From Podochytrium sp. JEL0797 (taxonomy: Eukaryota; Chytridiomycota; Chytridiomycetes; Chytridiales; Chytriomycetaceae): DNA of 64,000 nt. Positions 1-10,076 of the stretch are shown here, in pieces. The translations under genes and the position numbers were made by a program. Below the pieces are notes generated by a model. The model saw only the letters and a list, made by a program, of their open reading frames with translations, ran no database searches and was not told where the DNA came from. Positions within the stretch are counted from its first letter, which is position 1, and each line of letters starts with the position of its first letter. The stretch covers positions 62,001 to 126,000 of the forward strand of contig JADGJG010000001.1 in NCBI GenBank assembly GCA_027596195.1, given 5' to 3'.

Positions 1-220
1 GGAGGGTCAGTTAAATAAGGCGATCGGCCAATTTGCATAGTGCAAAGTGCAAACCTCCGGTTTCGCCAAAGTCGATCGGCTCGATAACCCCTCCGTTGGC
101 TTTCTGGATTGCTTCCGCGAGGTTGACTTGATCGTACATGACACATTCATGGCCTTGCTGGCTGAGGGCGAGAGCTGTGGCAGCACCGACGAGTCCTGAT
201 CCGGCAATGACCACTTTCAT
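1..220 (-). CDS. FAD-dependent monooxygenase copy A, first exon only
   Basis: This is the first exon of a class A flavoprotein monooxygenase whose remainder lies left of the window. The ATG at 220 starts MKVVIAGSGLVGAATA, the GxGxxG nucleotide-binding turn that holds the ADP part of FAD, and the exon continues to IDFGETGG near position 55. A GT follows where six of the other copies also have an intron. A longer reading from an ATG at 325 is open, but every other copy starts at the MKV position. A CACGTG lies 25 bases upstream. Substrate unknown. The gene's integrity cannot be judged from this piece. Confidence 0.8.
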
Positions 221-245
221 TTTGTGGAGATGTTTGAAAGTGGCG

Positions 246-251
246 CACGTG
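246..251 (-). promoter_or_regulatory. CACGTG element upstream of FMO copy A
   Basis: A CACGTG palindrome lies 25 bases before the copy A start codon, the spacing seen at the other FMO genes. The adjoining CCAAT is degenerate here. bHLH factors are the known readers of this hexamer in fungi; the actual factor is unknown. Confidence 0.5.
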
Positions 252-447
252 ACCTCGATCAATTCAAAAACAGAGATTTTGAAGAAGGGAGAGGGAGGAG
301 GTGGAAGAGACTGGGGAGCGTTCATGGTGTGGTTCCAGACACGGCCACGCCACTGCAGTCCCTCGCATTTTGGAAATTGGAAACAAAAAAGGAATGTAGA
401 ATCAAATATTTATTTGAAGTCAAGAGCCGAAACCAGCATCATAAAAC

Positions 448-1005
448 TTACTGAAGAACATGGCTTCCCCACACGTACTTCTTGAAGTTGGGAACCTCCT
501 TGGCACGGTTGTTCGAAAAATCGACTCCAGCAATCAACGCGTCCACAACAGGACGCGCCGAGAAGGGAGCCGAGCCGTAATCGAGGTACTTGATTTGGTT
601 CTCGGGCGTCAAAAAGAACCACGCAGGCTCAGAGAACACCTGCTTCTGCTCAATGTAATCCGTCGGGACGCTCACGAACGTTCCCAACACTTTCATCTGG
701 GCCGGCTCGAGCCCATACGCGACAGGGAATGGGATCTTGAGGTCCGACACGAACTGGGTCGCCTTGTCCTTGGCGTCGGCCGAGATGGCGATCAACTCGA
801 TTCCGGCCTTAGCAAGTTTGGGGAGGTCGGCCGTGAGTTGCTTCATTGTGCCTTGGCAGAAGGGACAGAATTGTCCGCGGTAGATGACGACGAGTTTTGA
901 CTTGCCGCCTTCAGCCTTGACGGCTTGTTTTTCACCCGTTGTGAGATTGACGCTGAGGGCCGGGAAGGTCTGGCCGGGGAGGAGGACTTGGTGGTAAGTA
1001 GCCAT
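448..1005 (-). CDS. Peroxiredoxin-like (AhpC/TSA-type) thioredoxin-fold protein
   Basis: Single-exon gene of 185 residues. A thioredoxin-fold strand is followed by RGQFCPFCQGTMKQL at about residues 43-57, giving a CPFC motif where peroxiredoxins and thioredoxin-like reductases have their active cysteine. The later pattern (ISADAKDKATQFVSDLKIPF, then VAYGL) fits the AhpC/TSA superfamily. The likely role is thiol-based peroxide reduction in the cytosol, as no signal peptide is visible. The second cysteine two residues on could serve as a CxxC resolving partner, so a disulfide oxidoreductase role is also possible. A degenerate inverted copy of its last third lies head to head at 1145-1326. Confidence 0.85.
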   Translation of the reverse strand: MATYHQVLLPGQTFPALSVNLTTGEKQAVKAEGGKSKLVVIYRGQFCPFCQGTMKQLTADLPKLAKAGIELIAISADAKDKATQFVSDLKIPFPVAYGLEPAQMKVLGTFVSVPTDYIEQKQVFSEPAWFFLTPENQIKYLDYGSAPFSARPVVDALIAGVDFSNNRAKEVPNFKKYVWGSHVLQ

Positions 1006-1144
1006 TGTTGGAGTTTAGGGGGTGTTTTTGTTCTTTGTTAGGAAGCAAACATCGCGCTATTTATATTGTTTGGGAATGGAGGAAGTATTCGAAATTCAAA
1101 ATTCAAAAATTTCGAATCAGTTTTTTTCCGAGAAATCTTCATCT

Positions 1145-1326
1145 CAACCTGCGTGGTACTTTTTTGATGAGAACAAAATCAATCAAGTACCTCGATTACG
1201 GGTCGGTTCCATTCTCGGCGCGTCCTGTTGTTGACGCGTTGAATTGCCGGTGTCGATTTTTCGAACAACATTGCCAGAGTTCCTAACTTCAAAAAGTTCG
1301 TGTGGGGAAGCCAGGCTGTTCAATAA
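1145..1326 (+). pseudogene. Inverted 3' fragment of the peroxiredoxin-like gene
   Basis: Read on the plus strand, this stretch matches the last ~60 codons of the gene at 448-1005, from the PAWFF segment through YLDYG, SARPVVDAL and the final NFKK.VWGS, and ends in an equivalent TAA. Small insertions and deletions break the frame several times, so no single reading covers it. There is no 5' part. It is a dead partial duplicate in opposite orientation, about 140 bases from the start of the intact gene. Confidence 0.8.
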
Positions 1327-1666
1327 TTGGTTTTCGAATTAAAATAATGATTCAGCTTGATACACGTATGAGACCGTAGCGATGAATGAATGTCGCGTTG
1401 GCAAGTTTCCCGGCGGGTCCTTCAAGGATCCAGGGCAGACGACACCAAAGTATTGATTGAGTTGGCGGAGGGTTGACCGGGTAAACCCCCCAGTAGCGTG
1501 AACCGTATGTTAAAAACATTTTTGGTACTTGCTTGACCGGGCCCGTCAAACACCCGTCAGGGCTCAAGAATACAAACTCAAAGATCCCAGTTCATCGCCG
1601 CATAAGCGACATTAAAGCTGTTTAGAAAGTAGAGTGCAGTCCAAAAACGGCATTGTCTTTCGACGA
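1327..1666. other. Intergenic stretch, nothing recognised
   Basis: Between the peroxiredoxin fragment and the RhoGAP-like gene I see no convincing coding frame, RNA gene or repeat. It presumably holds the promoter of the downstream plus-strand gene. A 71-residue minus-strand frame here has no family features. Confidence 0.4.
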
Positions 1667-4600
1667 ATGAAGATCTCCATGACACCTCGCCATTCACCCC
1701 TCTCGCTCCAAAAACGCGTTCAAGAAGACATTCCGCCTCTAGCCCATAAATCGACGCTCTCTTCGAACCCAAAAATGTCGCGATCTTCTTCGCCGTACCA
1801 CAAACAATGCTGCGACGCGAGCCAAGTTTCCACGTCCAACGATTCCCTCGTTTCTGTTTCAGAGCCCACACTTTCTTCAACTGAGCTTGCGGCGGCCACT
1901 CTCAGCGTATATTCATCTCGACCAGGAAGCAGTGGCGCCTATATCACAAAAGTCAAGAACACGGAAAAACTTCGAGACGCGAACAACCCTTCGTCCCCTC
2001 ATTCTGGGAGCACCAAATCGTTGAGAAATATTGTCGAAATCAGTGATTCCACTCAAACATTGGCGGATCGGACGGTTGTTTGCCACAGCTTGGGAAGCCT
2101 TGTCGAAACGGGAGGCGCGGCGAAAATCTCAATCGAAATGCTGGGCGGGGTCAAGAAAATCAGCCCAGCCATCACGCCTGCCTTTTCAACACCAAAACGA
2201 GACGTTGAATCAAATGATCAATTCCCTTCGGACCCCTTTATTGCAGCGGAATTTCCGCCCATCATCAAAAGCAGTCGAACCAACTCCGCTGTAAGAATCT
2301 CCGCAGAAAATCCAGAAAAATCAATCGACGGTCTCACTCCTGGTGTAATGGATCAAGGATTCTTGCTGATTCAAAAGATTGCATCGTCGCGAGCCAACAG
2401 TGGTTCCAGCAGCGTTGGAAGGAAAAATATTCGAGGCACCCCCTCGCCTGCACTTCTCGAAAAAGAGCTGAAGCACCAAAGATCTTTGTCGCGAGTCAGT
2501 TCTGTATCCAAGTCAAAATCAGTGGAGGCTGAGGGTGAATCGGTGGAAGCTCAAGACTCAACGTTACTATCTGAGCCTGTGGCTGAAGAACCTGAGGAAA
2601 CTGCTCCCGTCACCGAAACAATCGCCCATTTTGAGGCCATATTGCAATCTGGGGCCGGAGTAGACGCAAAAATTGAGCCCCTGATGACCGGAGACGCCGC
2701 CGGCATTGTCAATTCTGTTTCGCAGGTCAGTGGAGATGGCGAAGATGCTCTTGCTCCACAATCATCTGCTGAGGAAGAGTTTCTTGTAAGTCAAAAGTAG
2801 CTCTAGTCCACTCCTCAACTAAGATTCTTTCCAAAGGCAAGTGAACAGGCGTTGCCAGATTCGTCGAACAGTGCAATCGATGATTCCCACATTATGGACA
2901 ATGAAAGTGGAAATACCTTCAGCAAACAGCATACAGCTCTTGATGTTGATATTTCGCTACTGAGCGCGTCGGCTGCAGAAAGCTCAAATTCGAAGGAAGG
3001 TGCAGCATTTCAAATGTATCAAAAAGCAACGGTGGAATATTCGGAATTGACCAGTACTCATCAATCATTTGCGTCTCAAGAGAGCCTGAATATGGAGCTT
3101 TTATCGGAAGATCACCTCGTTCGAACAGAAGATCCCGCCTCACCCTTATCGAGCGATACTCCTTTATCCCAGCGAGTCAAAATATCTGCTGAAAGGGCCG
3201 AGATAATTGCAAATCCTGCAGAAACATTCGCGGAAACGGAACGTGCATTCGAATTTGTGTCCGTGGAAGCGTTACCGAACGAGGCTCTTCCCGTCCAAGT
3301 CACCAAAGAATCCCTCATCCAAAGCAACAACTCTGCTTTAAGATCCTCATTCAGTGCGAAAAAGATCGGTCATTTCCCAATTCTGGGAGCAATCGGTTCG
3401 AATGGAGACTCAACACCCGCAAGGAACGAGGAATCAGAAATTCCAGACCGAAAATCAACTGTTCGATTCCAAATCGAGACTACGCCTGTACGTAACACAA
3501 AATCATCATTTTCTACCACAATATGAATTCAAACCCCTTTATAAAATAGAAACAGTCTCCGCGAACAAGCCAATCCAAGTCTCCGTCTATCTCAGTTACA
3601 AAGAACGCTTCAAAGCCAGATTCTCATCTGGCACACAACAATGAGAAACCAACAACACCCGAACCATCCAAAGCTTCCACCCAACGATCATCTTTCAACA
3701 CCATTGTACTACAACCCAAAGAAACAGCAGGCCCTCTTCGCCGTGGAGCCAAGAAGGAGCTCCCCAAAATCAGCGCTTTCGACGTCCGTGACACAGCTGC
3801 ACCTCTGAACGATTTGGTTCCAGCTCAAAAAGAAGTCGTAACAACAGTTGCAAAAGCCTTGATGAAGCGCAAGAATCTTGACGAAAAGATGTGGAAGTAT
3901 GCTGGGATGAGCGACGAGAAGAGATTTATTTACCTTCAGAATAAGCTTCGCGTGCAGGAATTGATCCAGAGAACAAAGGCGCTTCAATCGAAACCCGACA
4001 AAGTCGTGGCGGAGGAAGTACGCAAAGAAAAAGAGAAGCTGGTCGAATGTGAGTTGGTTGACGAACTTCACGTCGTTTTCTTACATCTATTTAGTATTCA
4101 AGCCAAAAAGAGTTCAGAAAGAAGTCGACACAACTCCCGCATCGCAAAAATACGTGGACTCCATTCCAACCGGTTTGATTATGGTTTAATTTATGCACCA
4201 AATGATGTAACTAAAATAATTTCCAGATTCTCCTATTCAACCATTTCAAGCACTGCAAACGCAATTCGTCAAAGGTGAATATTGAAGTTCCGCATGTCGC
4301 AAGACGCAAACACATACAGCAATGTTAAAATATTGAAATCATATGCAGACTTCATCGTACTAGAAGAGCGCGCTGTGCAGGAGTACCAGAATTATTGGGA
4401 TATGCGGGTACGCAGCATCGACGTAATCCCAAAATACAACTTGAAACCATACACGATCGGTCAAACCGTCGACCTGGCATGGCAATCATACACGTTCCTG
4501 CGCAAAATGATGAATCCGATTGTGCCATACGATTTGGCAAAGCGGTTGTTGATTCTGATCGAAACGGATTGGAGCACTCAGGAAAAGCTGTTTGAGATGC

Positions 4601-6274
4601 AAAAGATGGTTGCGAAATTGCCAAAAGAGACGTTCCTTATTTTGAAATGCACGTTGACGCATATCTGCAGGTGCGGTTCTTGTTCAATAAGCAACTTTTT
4701 TCGTCCCGCTGAAAATGAAACGACACAGAATGAGCGTTGTTCAAAAATCTGAGCAACAGCTCTTCCGCCCCCTGTCCAACATTCTGGCGCCGATTATGTT
4801 TCGCATACCATCGCGCAAAAATAGTGTCCAGCGTGAGGAAGAATTTCTGTCATTGAATCAGGCAAATCACGCTTTCAGCAACAGCCAGGAGTCATTTCCC
4901 GATGCCGAACACGACCCTGGCGACGATGAGATGAACCAAAGTTACGACAGTCTCAGCAACTGGAAAGATGATGCGAGTTCTGTTGCTGCTCGTCCCCCGT
5001 CGAACCCAGACCAAGACGTGTTAGAGACCCAGGCCATTGAAGCCGCCATCGCTGCTGAAACCGCAGTTCCTCAACCAAATCTTGGCGAACACATCAAATC
5101 AAAAGCTTCAACAGAAAGCAAGCCAAACCGCCCACCTCCTAGCATTTTGAGTCGTAGCACTGGTACACGCCATACCAAAAAACGCGCGTATGCAAGAACC
5201 GTAATCAGCACAATCCATACTGGTCTGGGTAGCAGTGCTCCCGAAATCGATAACCTCTGGGGTGACTTGCCCACCAGCTGCCCTCCAACTGTCCATGGCA
5301 GCGTAACCAGTCGTGTGAAAGGATTCCGGCCGAGTCACGTCTCATTCCCAAACATAAGCGGATCACTATACTCGATTCCTAACAAACACAGTGTCGTGAT
5401 TCCATCCACAAGTCCATTCAGCCCGGGCAGTGTTCGGGCCAGTATTGCGAGCCAGAAAGCCGAGGAAGAGGAGGAAGAGTTTAATGTGTGGGCTCAGAAA
5501 CAGATGAAGGAAGCTTCAAGGCTTTATCGAGAGAGAAAGTATGGCAAAGTTGCAGAACCATCGCCACTTGCGGTTGCGGAGCCTATTGCAGCGAACGACG
5601 ATTCAGAACAGGAAGACGGACCTGCGGAAGTGCCCAAGGAAGTGAAACTTAAAGATTCTGAAGCTTCCCGCAGCTCGAATGATCTTTTAAACTATAGTAC
5701 TGATGGATTGGGAAGTGTATTCCCAAGCGCGTCGAGTTTGAATTTAGTGGGAATATCAATCGAAGTTGTTCCTTCCACTGCTGCGGAATATTATATGGCG
5801 TCTTCAATTCGCGATCCGCTTGTTGCGGCGAGTGAATTTGGATCGCTGATTCGATTATTGGACGATCCATCAGTTGCAAAGACCGAAAAAAATCATCGCA
5901 CTTTGTCTCCTCCCGATGACGATCAGTTGAAACGCATCCACAGAGATTCAGTTGACAAGGACGAGAGGTTCAGTGAAACGCAACGGAATACACAGCGTAA
6001 CACAGAGTCCAACCGTACCATTGACTCAAAAACCATTGCACATGTACAGCCCATGGAAACTCTTGACTTTGGCGAAGGGGACTTGGATGGATTCGGATGG
6101 AACTGGACAACAAAAAAGAAGCTGGCGACACGACTCCTGGTGGAGCATGAATGTCAAACCGCCATGGCCGGACTGCTGGAGCTAATGCTCAAGAATATCG
6201 ACGTGATTTTCGACTGGAACATGTATATCGCGAGCGAAAAGGCAAGAGCGGACTTTCATCATGCGAATAAATAG
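1667..6274 (+). CDS. Large protein with RhoGAP-fold-like domain (paralogue 1)
   Basis: A multi-exon gene. Exons I can phase: 1667-2785, 2837-3487, 3550 to about 4048, two short exons to 4274, then 4349 to about 4670 and about 4730-6274. The first ~700 residues are Ser/Thr-rich and low complexity. A charged helical stretch follows (KMWKYAGMSDEKRFIYLQNK). The region LPKETFLILKCTLTHICR, joined across an intron to LFRPLSNILAPIMFR, resembles the two helices of RhoGAP domains that pack under the Rho switch regions (LPxxNxxTLxxLLxHL ... NLAxVFxPxLxR). I cannot see the GIFRxSG arginine-finger loop, so catalytic GAP activity is doubtful. The C-terminus carries DGFGWNWTTKK and ECQTAMAGLLELMLKNIDV, shared with the paralogue at 22741-26426. 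Start choice: the first ATG in the open frame. Function unproven; a Rho-binding or signalling scaffold is a guess. Confidence 0.7.
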
Positions 6275-6329
6275 ATGTTGATTTTACTTTAAAAAATTGT
6301 ACTGTCAACGGAAATCTCAAATACGGCGA

Positions 6330-6440
6330 AACGCAGGATTAAGCTCAGTGTCAGCTCTTGAGCGGCGGAAAAGAAAAAAAGCGGTCCAATTTTTTTTTCG
6401 ACGCCAACCGCAAGAGCTGACACTGAGCATAACGCAGGAT
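6330..6440. mobile_element. MITE-like inverted-repeat element with 10-bp flanking repeat
   Basis: Perfect 18-bp inverted arms lie at 6343-6360 (GCTCAGTGTCAGCTCTTG) and 6411-6428. The whole is bracketed by identical 10-mers AACGCAGGAT at 6330-6339 and 6431-6440. The interior of about 50 bases is A/T-tract rich and non-coding. Short size, terminal inverted repeats and a 9-11 bp target duplication match non-autonomous Mutator-type elements. A simple hairpin terminator would not explain the flanking direct repeat. Confidence 0.6.
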
Positions 6441-6534
6441 GACTTTTCCATTTTTAGTGAGTATTTTAGTGAGTCTTTTCGAAAAAGTGGGGAGACCACT
6501 CTATTGGCAATCTAGATTAGATGATAGTGCAGTG

Positions 6535-6610
6535 GGTGAATGAGCATTTACAAAAAATTGGGTAAAACAATCTATTGGCAATCTATTTTTCATCTGCTTT
6601 CGCGGGCCTA
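6535..6610 (-). repeat. Duplicated FMO 3' flank (copy at gene B)
   Basis: The sequence just after the stop of FMO B (TTACAAAAAATTGGG ... AATCTATTGGCAATCTAT as written on the plus strand) recurs after FMO E (about 16115-16187) and, in opposite orientation, after FMO K (about 53012-53080). The duplication units therefore reached past the stop codon. Confidence 0.7.
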
Positions 6611-8039
6611 TCAAACGCGTTGCGAAATGACCTTGGCAACTTCCGCAGGGCAATCAAAGATTTCCGAATGCTTAATCCACTTGCGGTTCAACGCCGTAAT
6701 GGCGAGACGCAACAGAAAGTGGCTGAACCCATTCCCAAGAAAAGTCGAGTTGTAGTATTGGTCCGCCATATCGCGGCTGCGTTTCGCGTTCGCAGTTGCA
6801 CCTGGAATACGCAACTTGGAATACAACGTGAGAACGGTCGGCAAGTCTGAAGGGTTTGGAAGCTCCTTGAAGAGTTCCAACAGGGTCCCCACGTCCTCGA
6901 GTCCAGTGCTGAGTCCAAGACCCGCGTTCGGAACCATTCCGTGAGCGGAGTCCCCGACGAGAACGACGCGTCCCTTGTGGTATGTCTCCAAATCGGGCAG
7001 ATCGTAGATACTTGCCGGGATAATGCGGTGGGACTTGCGCATCATCATGACCAGATTCTTGGGGACTCCCCACTCTTCAATGATGTTGGACAAGCGCTCC
7101 GCGTGTCTTGGAAGGTCGGAATAGGGACGGTACGCGTCGTCCTTGGAGGCTTCTGGGTCTGGATCGTCAAATGTGGCAACCTGGATGGCCCCAAGCGAGT
7201 CCGAGACCTTGAAAGTGGCGACAAACTGTTTCTTGGTTCGGTCAATGTAAAACGCGCAGATCTCATTCAGCTGGATGTCGTGCTCGGCGAGGTTTACGAG
7301 AGCAATGTGGCCGACGTTTCCAGTAAATACAGACTTGAGGTCTTGGCCAAATACTGCGCGGCGGGTGGCAGAATGGATTCCGTCGGCACCAATGAGTAGA
7401 TCTCCAGTGGCGGTAGTTCCATCCGAGAACTTGGCCGTCACGTCGGATTCTGTCTCAACCACGTCGACGACTTTCTTGCCGACAAAGGTTTTGGCACCGG
7501 CATTGAAAGCGGCTCGAACCAAAATGTCGTGAAGCTGTTCAACCAGATGCGAGTGAGGATTTCATTTTCGTTTCTGGAGCTCACGCAAGTCAACCCCACC
7601 TTTGCGCGAAGAATCTGCGCACCACATTGCAGCTGAGGATCCATCTCATTCGAGTTGATGCTCACACTGATGGAATCCAAAACAATTGCGGAGGTCCCGT
7701 CAATTTTGAACCAATGAACAAACGTGTTTGGCAACGAATTCGCCAACACCTCTTCAAGAACGCCCAGAGTCTTGAGAACTCGAAGAGCACTGGGTCCAAG
7801 CCCAACGGTACCTGATAAAGAATCAATAATGGGAACCCCTCGTCGAGAGCGGACTGAAGTTTCATTTCCTCACCTCCCGTTTGGCCAAAATCAATTGGCT
7901 CGACAACACCCCCGTTAGCCTTCTTGATCGCGTCGGCCAAGTTGACTTGATCGTACATTGTGCATTCTATGCCAGCCTGGCAGAGGGCGAGAGCAGTGGC
8001 TGCACCAACGAGGCCGGCTCCTGCAACGATCACTTTCAT
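6611..8039 (-). CDS. FAD-dependent monooxygenase copy B
   Basis: Three exons: 8039-7874, 7811-7600 and 7534-6611 (433 codons, phases consistent). It belongs to class A flavoprotein monooxygenases (salicylate hydroxylase / kynurenine monooxygenase / zeaxanthin epoxidase type), which use FAD and NAD(P)H to hydroxylate or epoxidise small, often aromatic substrates. Visible landmarks are GAGLVG at residues 7-12 (ADP-binding turn), LLIGADGIHSATR with the DG pair at 177-178 (NAD(P)H/FAD motif) and GRVVLVGDSAHGMVPNAGLG with the GD pair at 320-321 (FAD ribityl contact). There is no signal peptide or membrane span, so it is probably cytosolic. It is closest in this window to copies E and K, with which it also shares its 3' flank. 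Two CACGTG-CCAAT modules lie upstream. Substrate unknown. Confidence 0.9.
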
Positions 8040-8067
8040 TTTGGGATGTTTTTGCTTGCCAGTACTG

Positions 8068-8073
8068 CACGTG
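8068..8073 (-). promoter_or_regulatory. CACGTG element of FMO B, proximal copy
   Basis: CACGTGACGCCACCAATTC on the written strand begins 28 bases before the copy B start. It joins a CACGTG with a CCAAT pentamer 5 bases further on. The same 18-mer, nearly unchanged, recurs at 8135 and before other FMO copies. Confidence 0.65.
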
Positions 8074-8134
8074 ACGCCACCAATTCAATTGCTCTCAATT
8101 TTGTTCTTTTTTGGACGCGTTCTTGACTTTGGCG

Positions 8135-8140
8135 CACGTG
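8135..8140 (-). promoter_or_regulatory. CACGTG element of FMO B, distal copy
   Basis: A second CACGTGACGCCACCAAT module sits 67 bases beyond the first, with a TTGGACGCGT (containing ACGCGT) between them. Its preceding sequence resembles that of the proximal module, suggesting a small promoter duplication. Confidence 0.6.
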
Positions 8141-8490
8141 ACGCCACCAATACAAATTGCCCAATTTCTGCGTCTAGGAACCGGTTCGAAGGAGTGCACA
8201 TTAACTGGTTGACATCCTGCAGCTCCTCGTCGCGAAACCTTGCTGTCCGAAAAACGTTTGAATGTATTTTACGAAATTCCACTTTTTCAAAACGTTTTTA
8301 CTTGCAGTCAGAGGGAGGAGGGACGCTGCGAATGCAAATTGTCTAATTTGAGCTTTGAAGACGCGTAGTTGCGCTCATTTTTTTATCAGACAGTTACTAT
8401 TCCGCTTTTTCATTGAGACAGCGTTGACGTACCCGGTTGTGCTCATCATTTACTAATTCTTCTCGTTTATTCTATGGACATTTGAATATT
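8141..8490. other. Intergenic stretch between FMO C end and FMO B promoter
   Basis: Apart from the two promoter modules just to its left, this stretch shows no supported gene. A 65-residue frame here lacks family features. It probably holds the 3' untranslated region of FMO C and upstream control sequence of FMO B. Confidence 0.4.
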
Positions 8491-9872
8491 TCACCTTGAA
8501 TCCAACTCAATCGCCTTCGCCACCTCCGCCTTCACATCAAAAAACTCGGCATACTTGATCAAATTGTGGTTAAACGCATAAATCCCAACCCGTAGCATGA
8601 AATGGCTAAACCCAGCCCCCAGCACCGACACCTTGTAACTATTCTCGGCCATCTCGCGACTCTTTTGCGCCTTCCCCGTCGCATGTGGCACACGAATCGC
8701 CGAGTACAACTTGAGCACGCGCGACAAATCCTCCCGTTCAGGCAACCGCGCCACCAACTCCACTAACGTAACGACATCCTCAAGCCCCGTGTCACAACCC
8801 AACCCGGCATTCGGAACCATTCCATGCGCTGCATCTCCAATCAAGAGAACGCGTCCCTCATGATACCTCGTCAAATCCGGCAAATCGTAAATACTCGTCG
8901 GGATAATCCGATGCGCCTTTCTCATCATCATGACCAAGTTCTCCGGCGCCCCCCACCCTTCAATCAAATCCGCCAACCGCTCCGCATGCCTCGGCAAGTC
9001 CGCATACGGACGATACGCGTCGTCCCTCGATTCCTCCGGATCCGACTCGTTGATAACAAATACATTGATAGCGGCAGTTTGGTTCGCCACTTTGAACGTG
9101 CAGAGGAGTTGCTGGTTTTCGCGGGAAATGAAAAAAGCGCAGTGGGTGTCCAATTTGATGTTGTGCTCGGCGAGATTCACAATCCCAATGTATCCAATCA
9201 CACCAGTAAAGACGGCTTTGAGTTCGTCTCCAAACACCTTGCGACGAGTGGCGGAGTGGATCCCGTCGGCGCCAATGAGAAGGTCTCCAGTGGCGGAAGT
9301 TCCGTCGGCGAATGTGGCAGTGACGTCGGTTTCGGTTTGACTGACGCCCACAAGTTTCTTACCAACAAAGGTGCGCACGCCAGCCTTGTATGCAGCCTTG
9401 ACGAGAATATCGTGCAGCTGCAAAATAGGACGAGTCAGTTTGATTAAATCACCCACGCTGAATCGCCCAATCAAATTGGCATTTGCCCACCCACCTTTGA
9501 CCGCATGATTTGCACACTGCATAGAATCTCTGGATCGTCCGCGCCACAGAACGCGGCCACTTTCTCCGATTCAAGTGAAATCGCCGACGATCCGTCCATC
9601 TTGAACCACTGAATCAGTGGCGACCGCTCTGCATTCTTAAGCACTTCCTCGAGAACCCCAAGCGTCTTGAGGACCCGCTGTGCAGTCGACCTAAGTGAGA
9701 CACTGCCGCCCGATTCCCCAAAGTCGATCGCCTCGATGTTTCCTCCGTTGGCCCGCTGGATGGCCTTCCCGAGATTGACCTGGTCGTACAGCGTACACTC
9801 GTGGCCCTGCTGGCGGAGTCCAAGGGCCGTAGCGGCACCAACTAGACCGGCTCCAATGATGACCACTTTCAT
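8491..9872 (-). CDS. FAD-dependent monooxygenase copy C
   Basis: Two exons, 9872-9495 and 9417-8491 (434 residues). Unlike copy B it has no intron after the GESGG codons: exons 1 and 2 of the other copies are fused in frame, with total length preserved (378 bases, 126 codons). Motifs are intact: GAGLVG at residues 7-12, LLIGADGIHSATR near 177, and GRVLLIGDAAHGMVPNAG with the GD pair near 320. It pairs with copy D in sequence and structure (GLRQQGHECTLYDQ, FAFNHNL/YAFNHNL near the end). A CACGTG lies 86 bases upstream, with a weaker ACGCGTGACGCAACCAATT just 5' of the ATG. Confidence 0.9.
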
Positions 9873-9957
9873 TTTCAAAGTCTTTTTGCTTGCCAACGCG
9901 TGACGCAACCAATTTCGACGGGTTCAATTTCTTCGTTTTGGACGCGTTTTGGAGGCG

Positions 9958-9963
9958 CACGTG
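9958..9963 (-). promoter_or_regulatory. CACGTG element upstream of FMO C
   Basis: GCGCACGTGATGCCAACAATTT is a variant of the array's promoter module, flanked by TTTTGGACGCGT at 9942-9947 and again at 10001-10006. Those ACGCGT sites match the yeast-type MluI cell-cycle box; whether they act so here is unknown. Confidence 0.5.
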
Positions 9964-10076
9964 ATGCCAACAATTTAAATTGACCAATTCTATATTTTGG
10001 ACGCGTTTCTCGGTTTTCCTCCTTATTTTTAGTTGTCTCGTGTATTCTACACCATGGAAACAAAAGAAATCATAAA

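Noticed and set aside
1352..1567. 71-residue minus-strand frame in the gap before the RhoGAP-like gene
   Set aside because: No homology pattern, no paralogue and no splice context; treated as chance.
6343..6428. Inverted repeat as a transcription terminator hairpin
   Set aside because: The 10-bp direct repeats outside the arms and the eukaryotic setting favour a MITE.
8824..9447. Long plus-strand open frame inside FMO C
   Set aside because: It is antisense to intact, motif-bearing FMO exons. Similar antisense frames recur under every copy (for example 10152-11093), as expected from codon bias.
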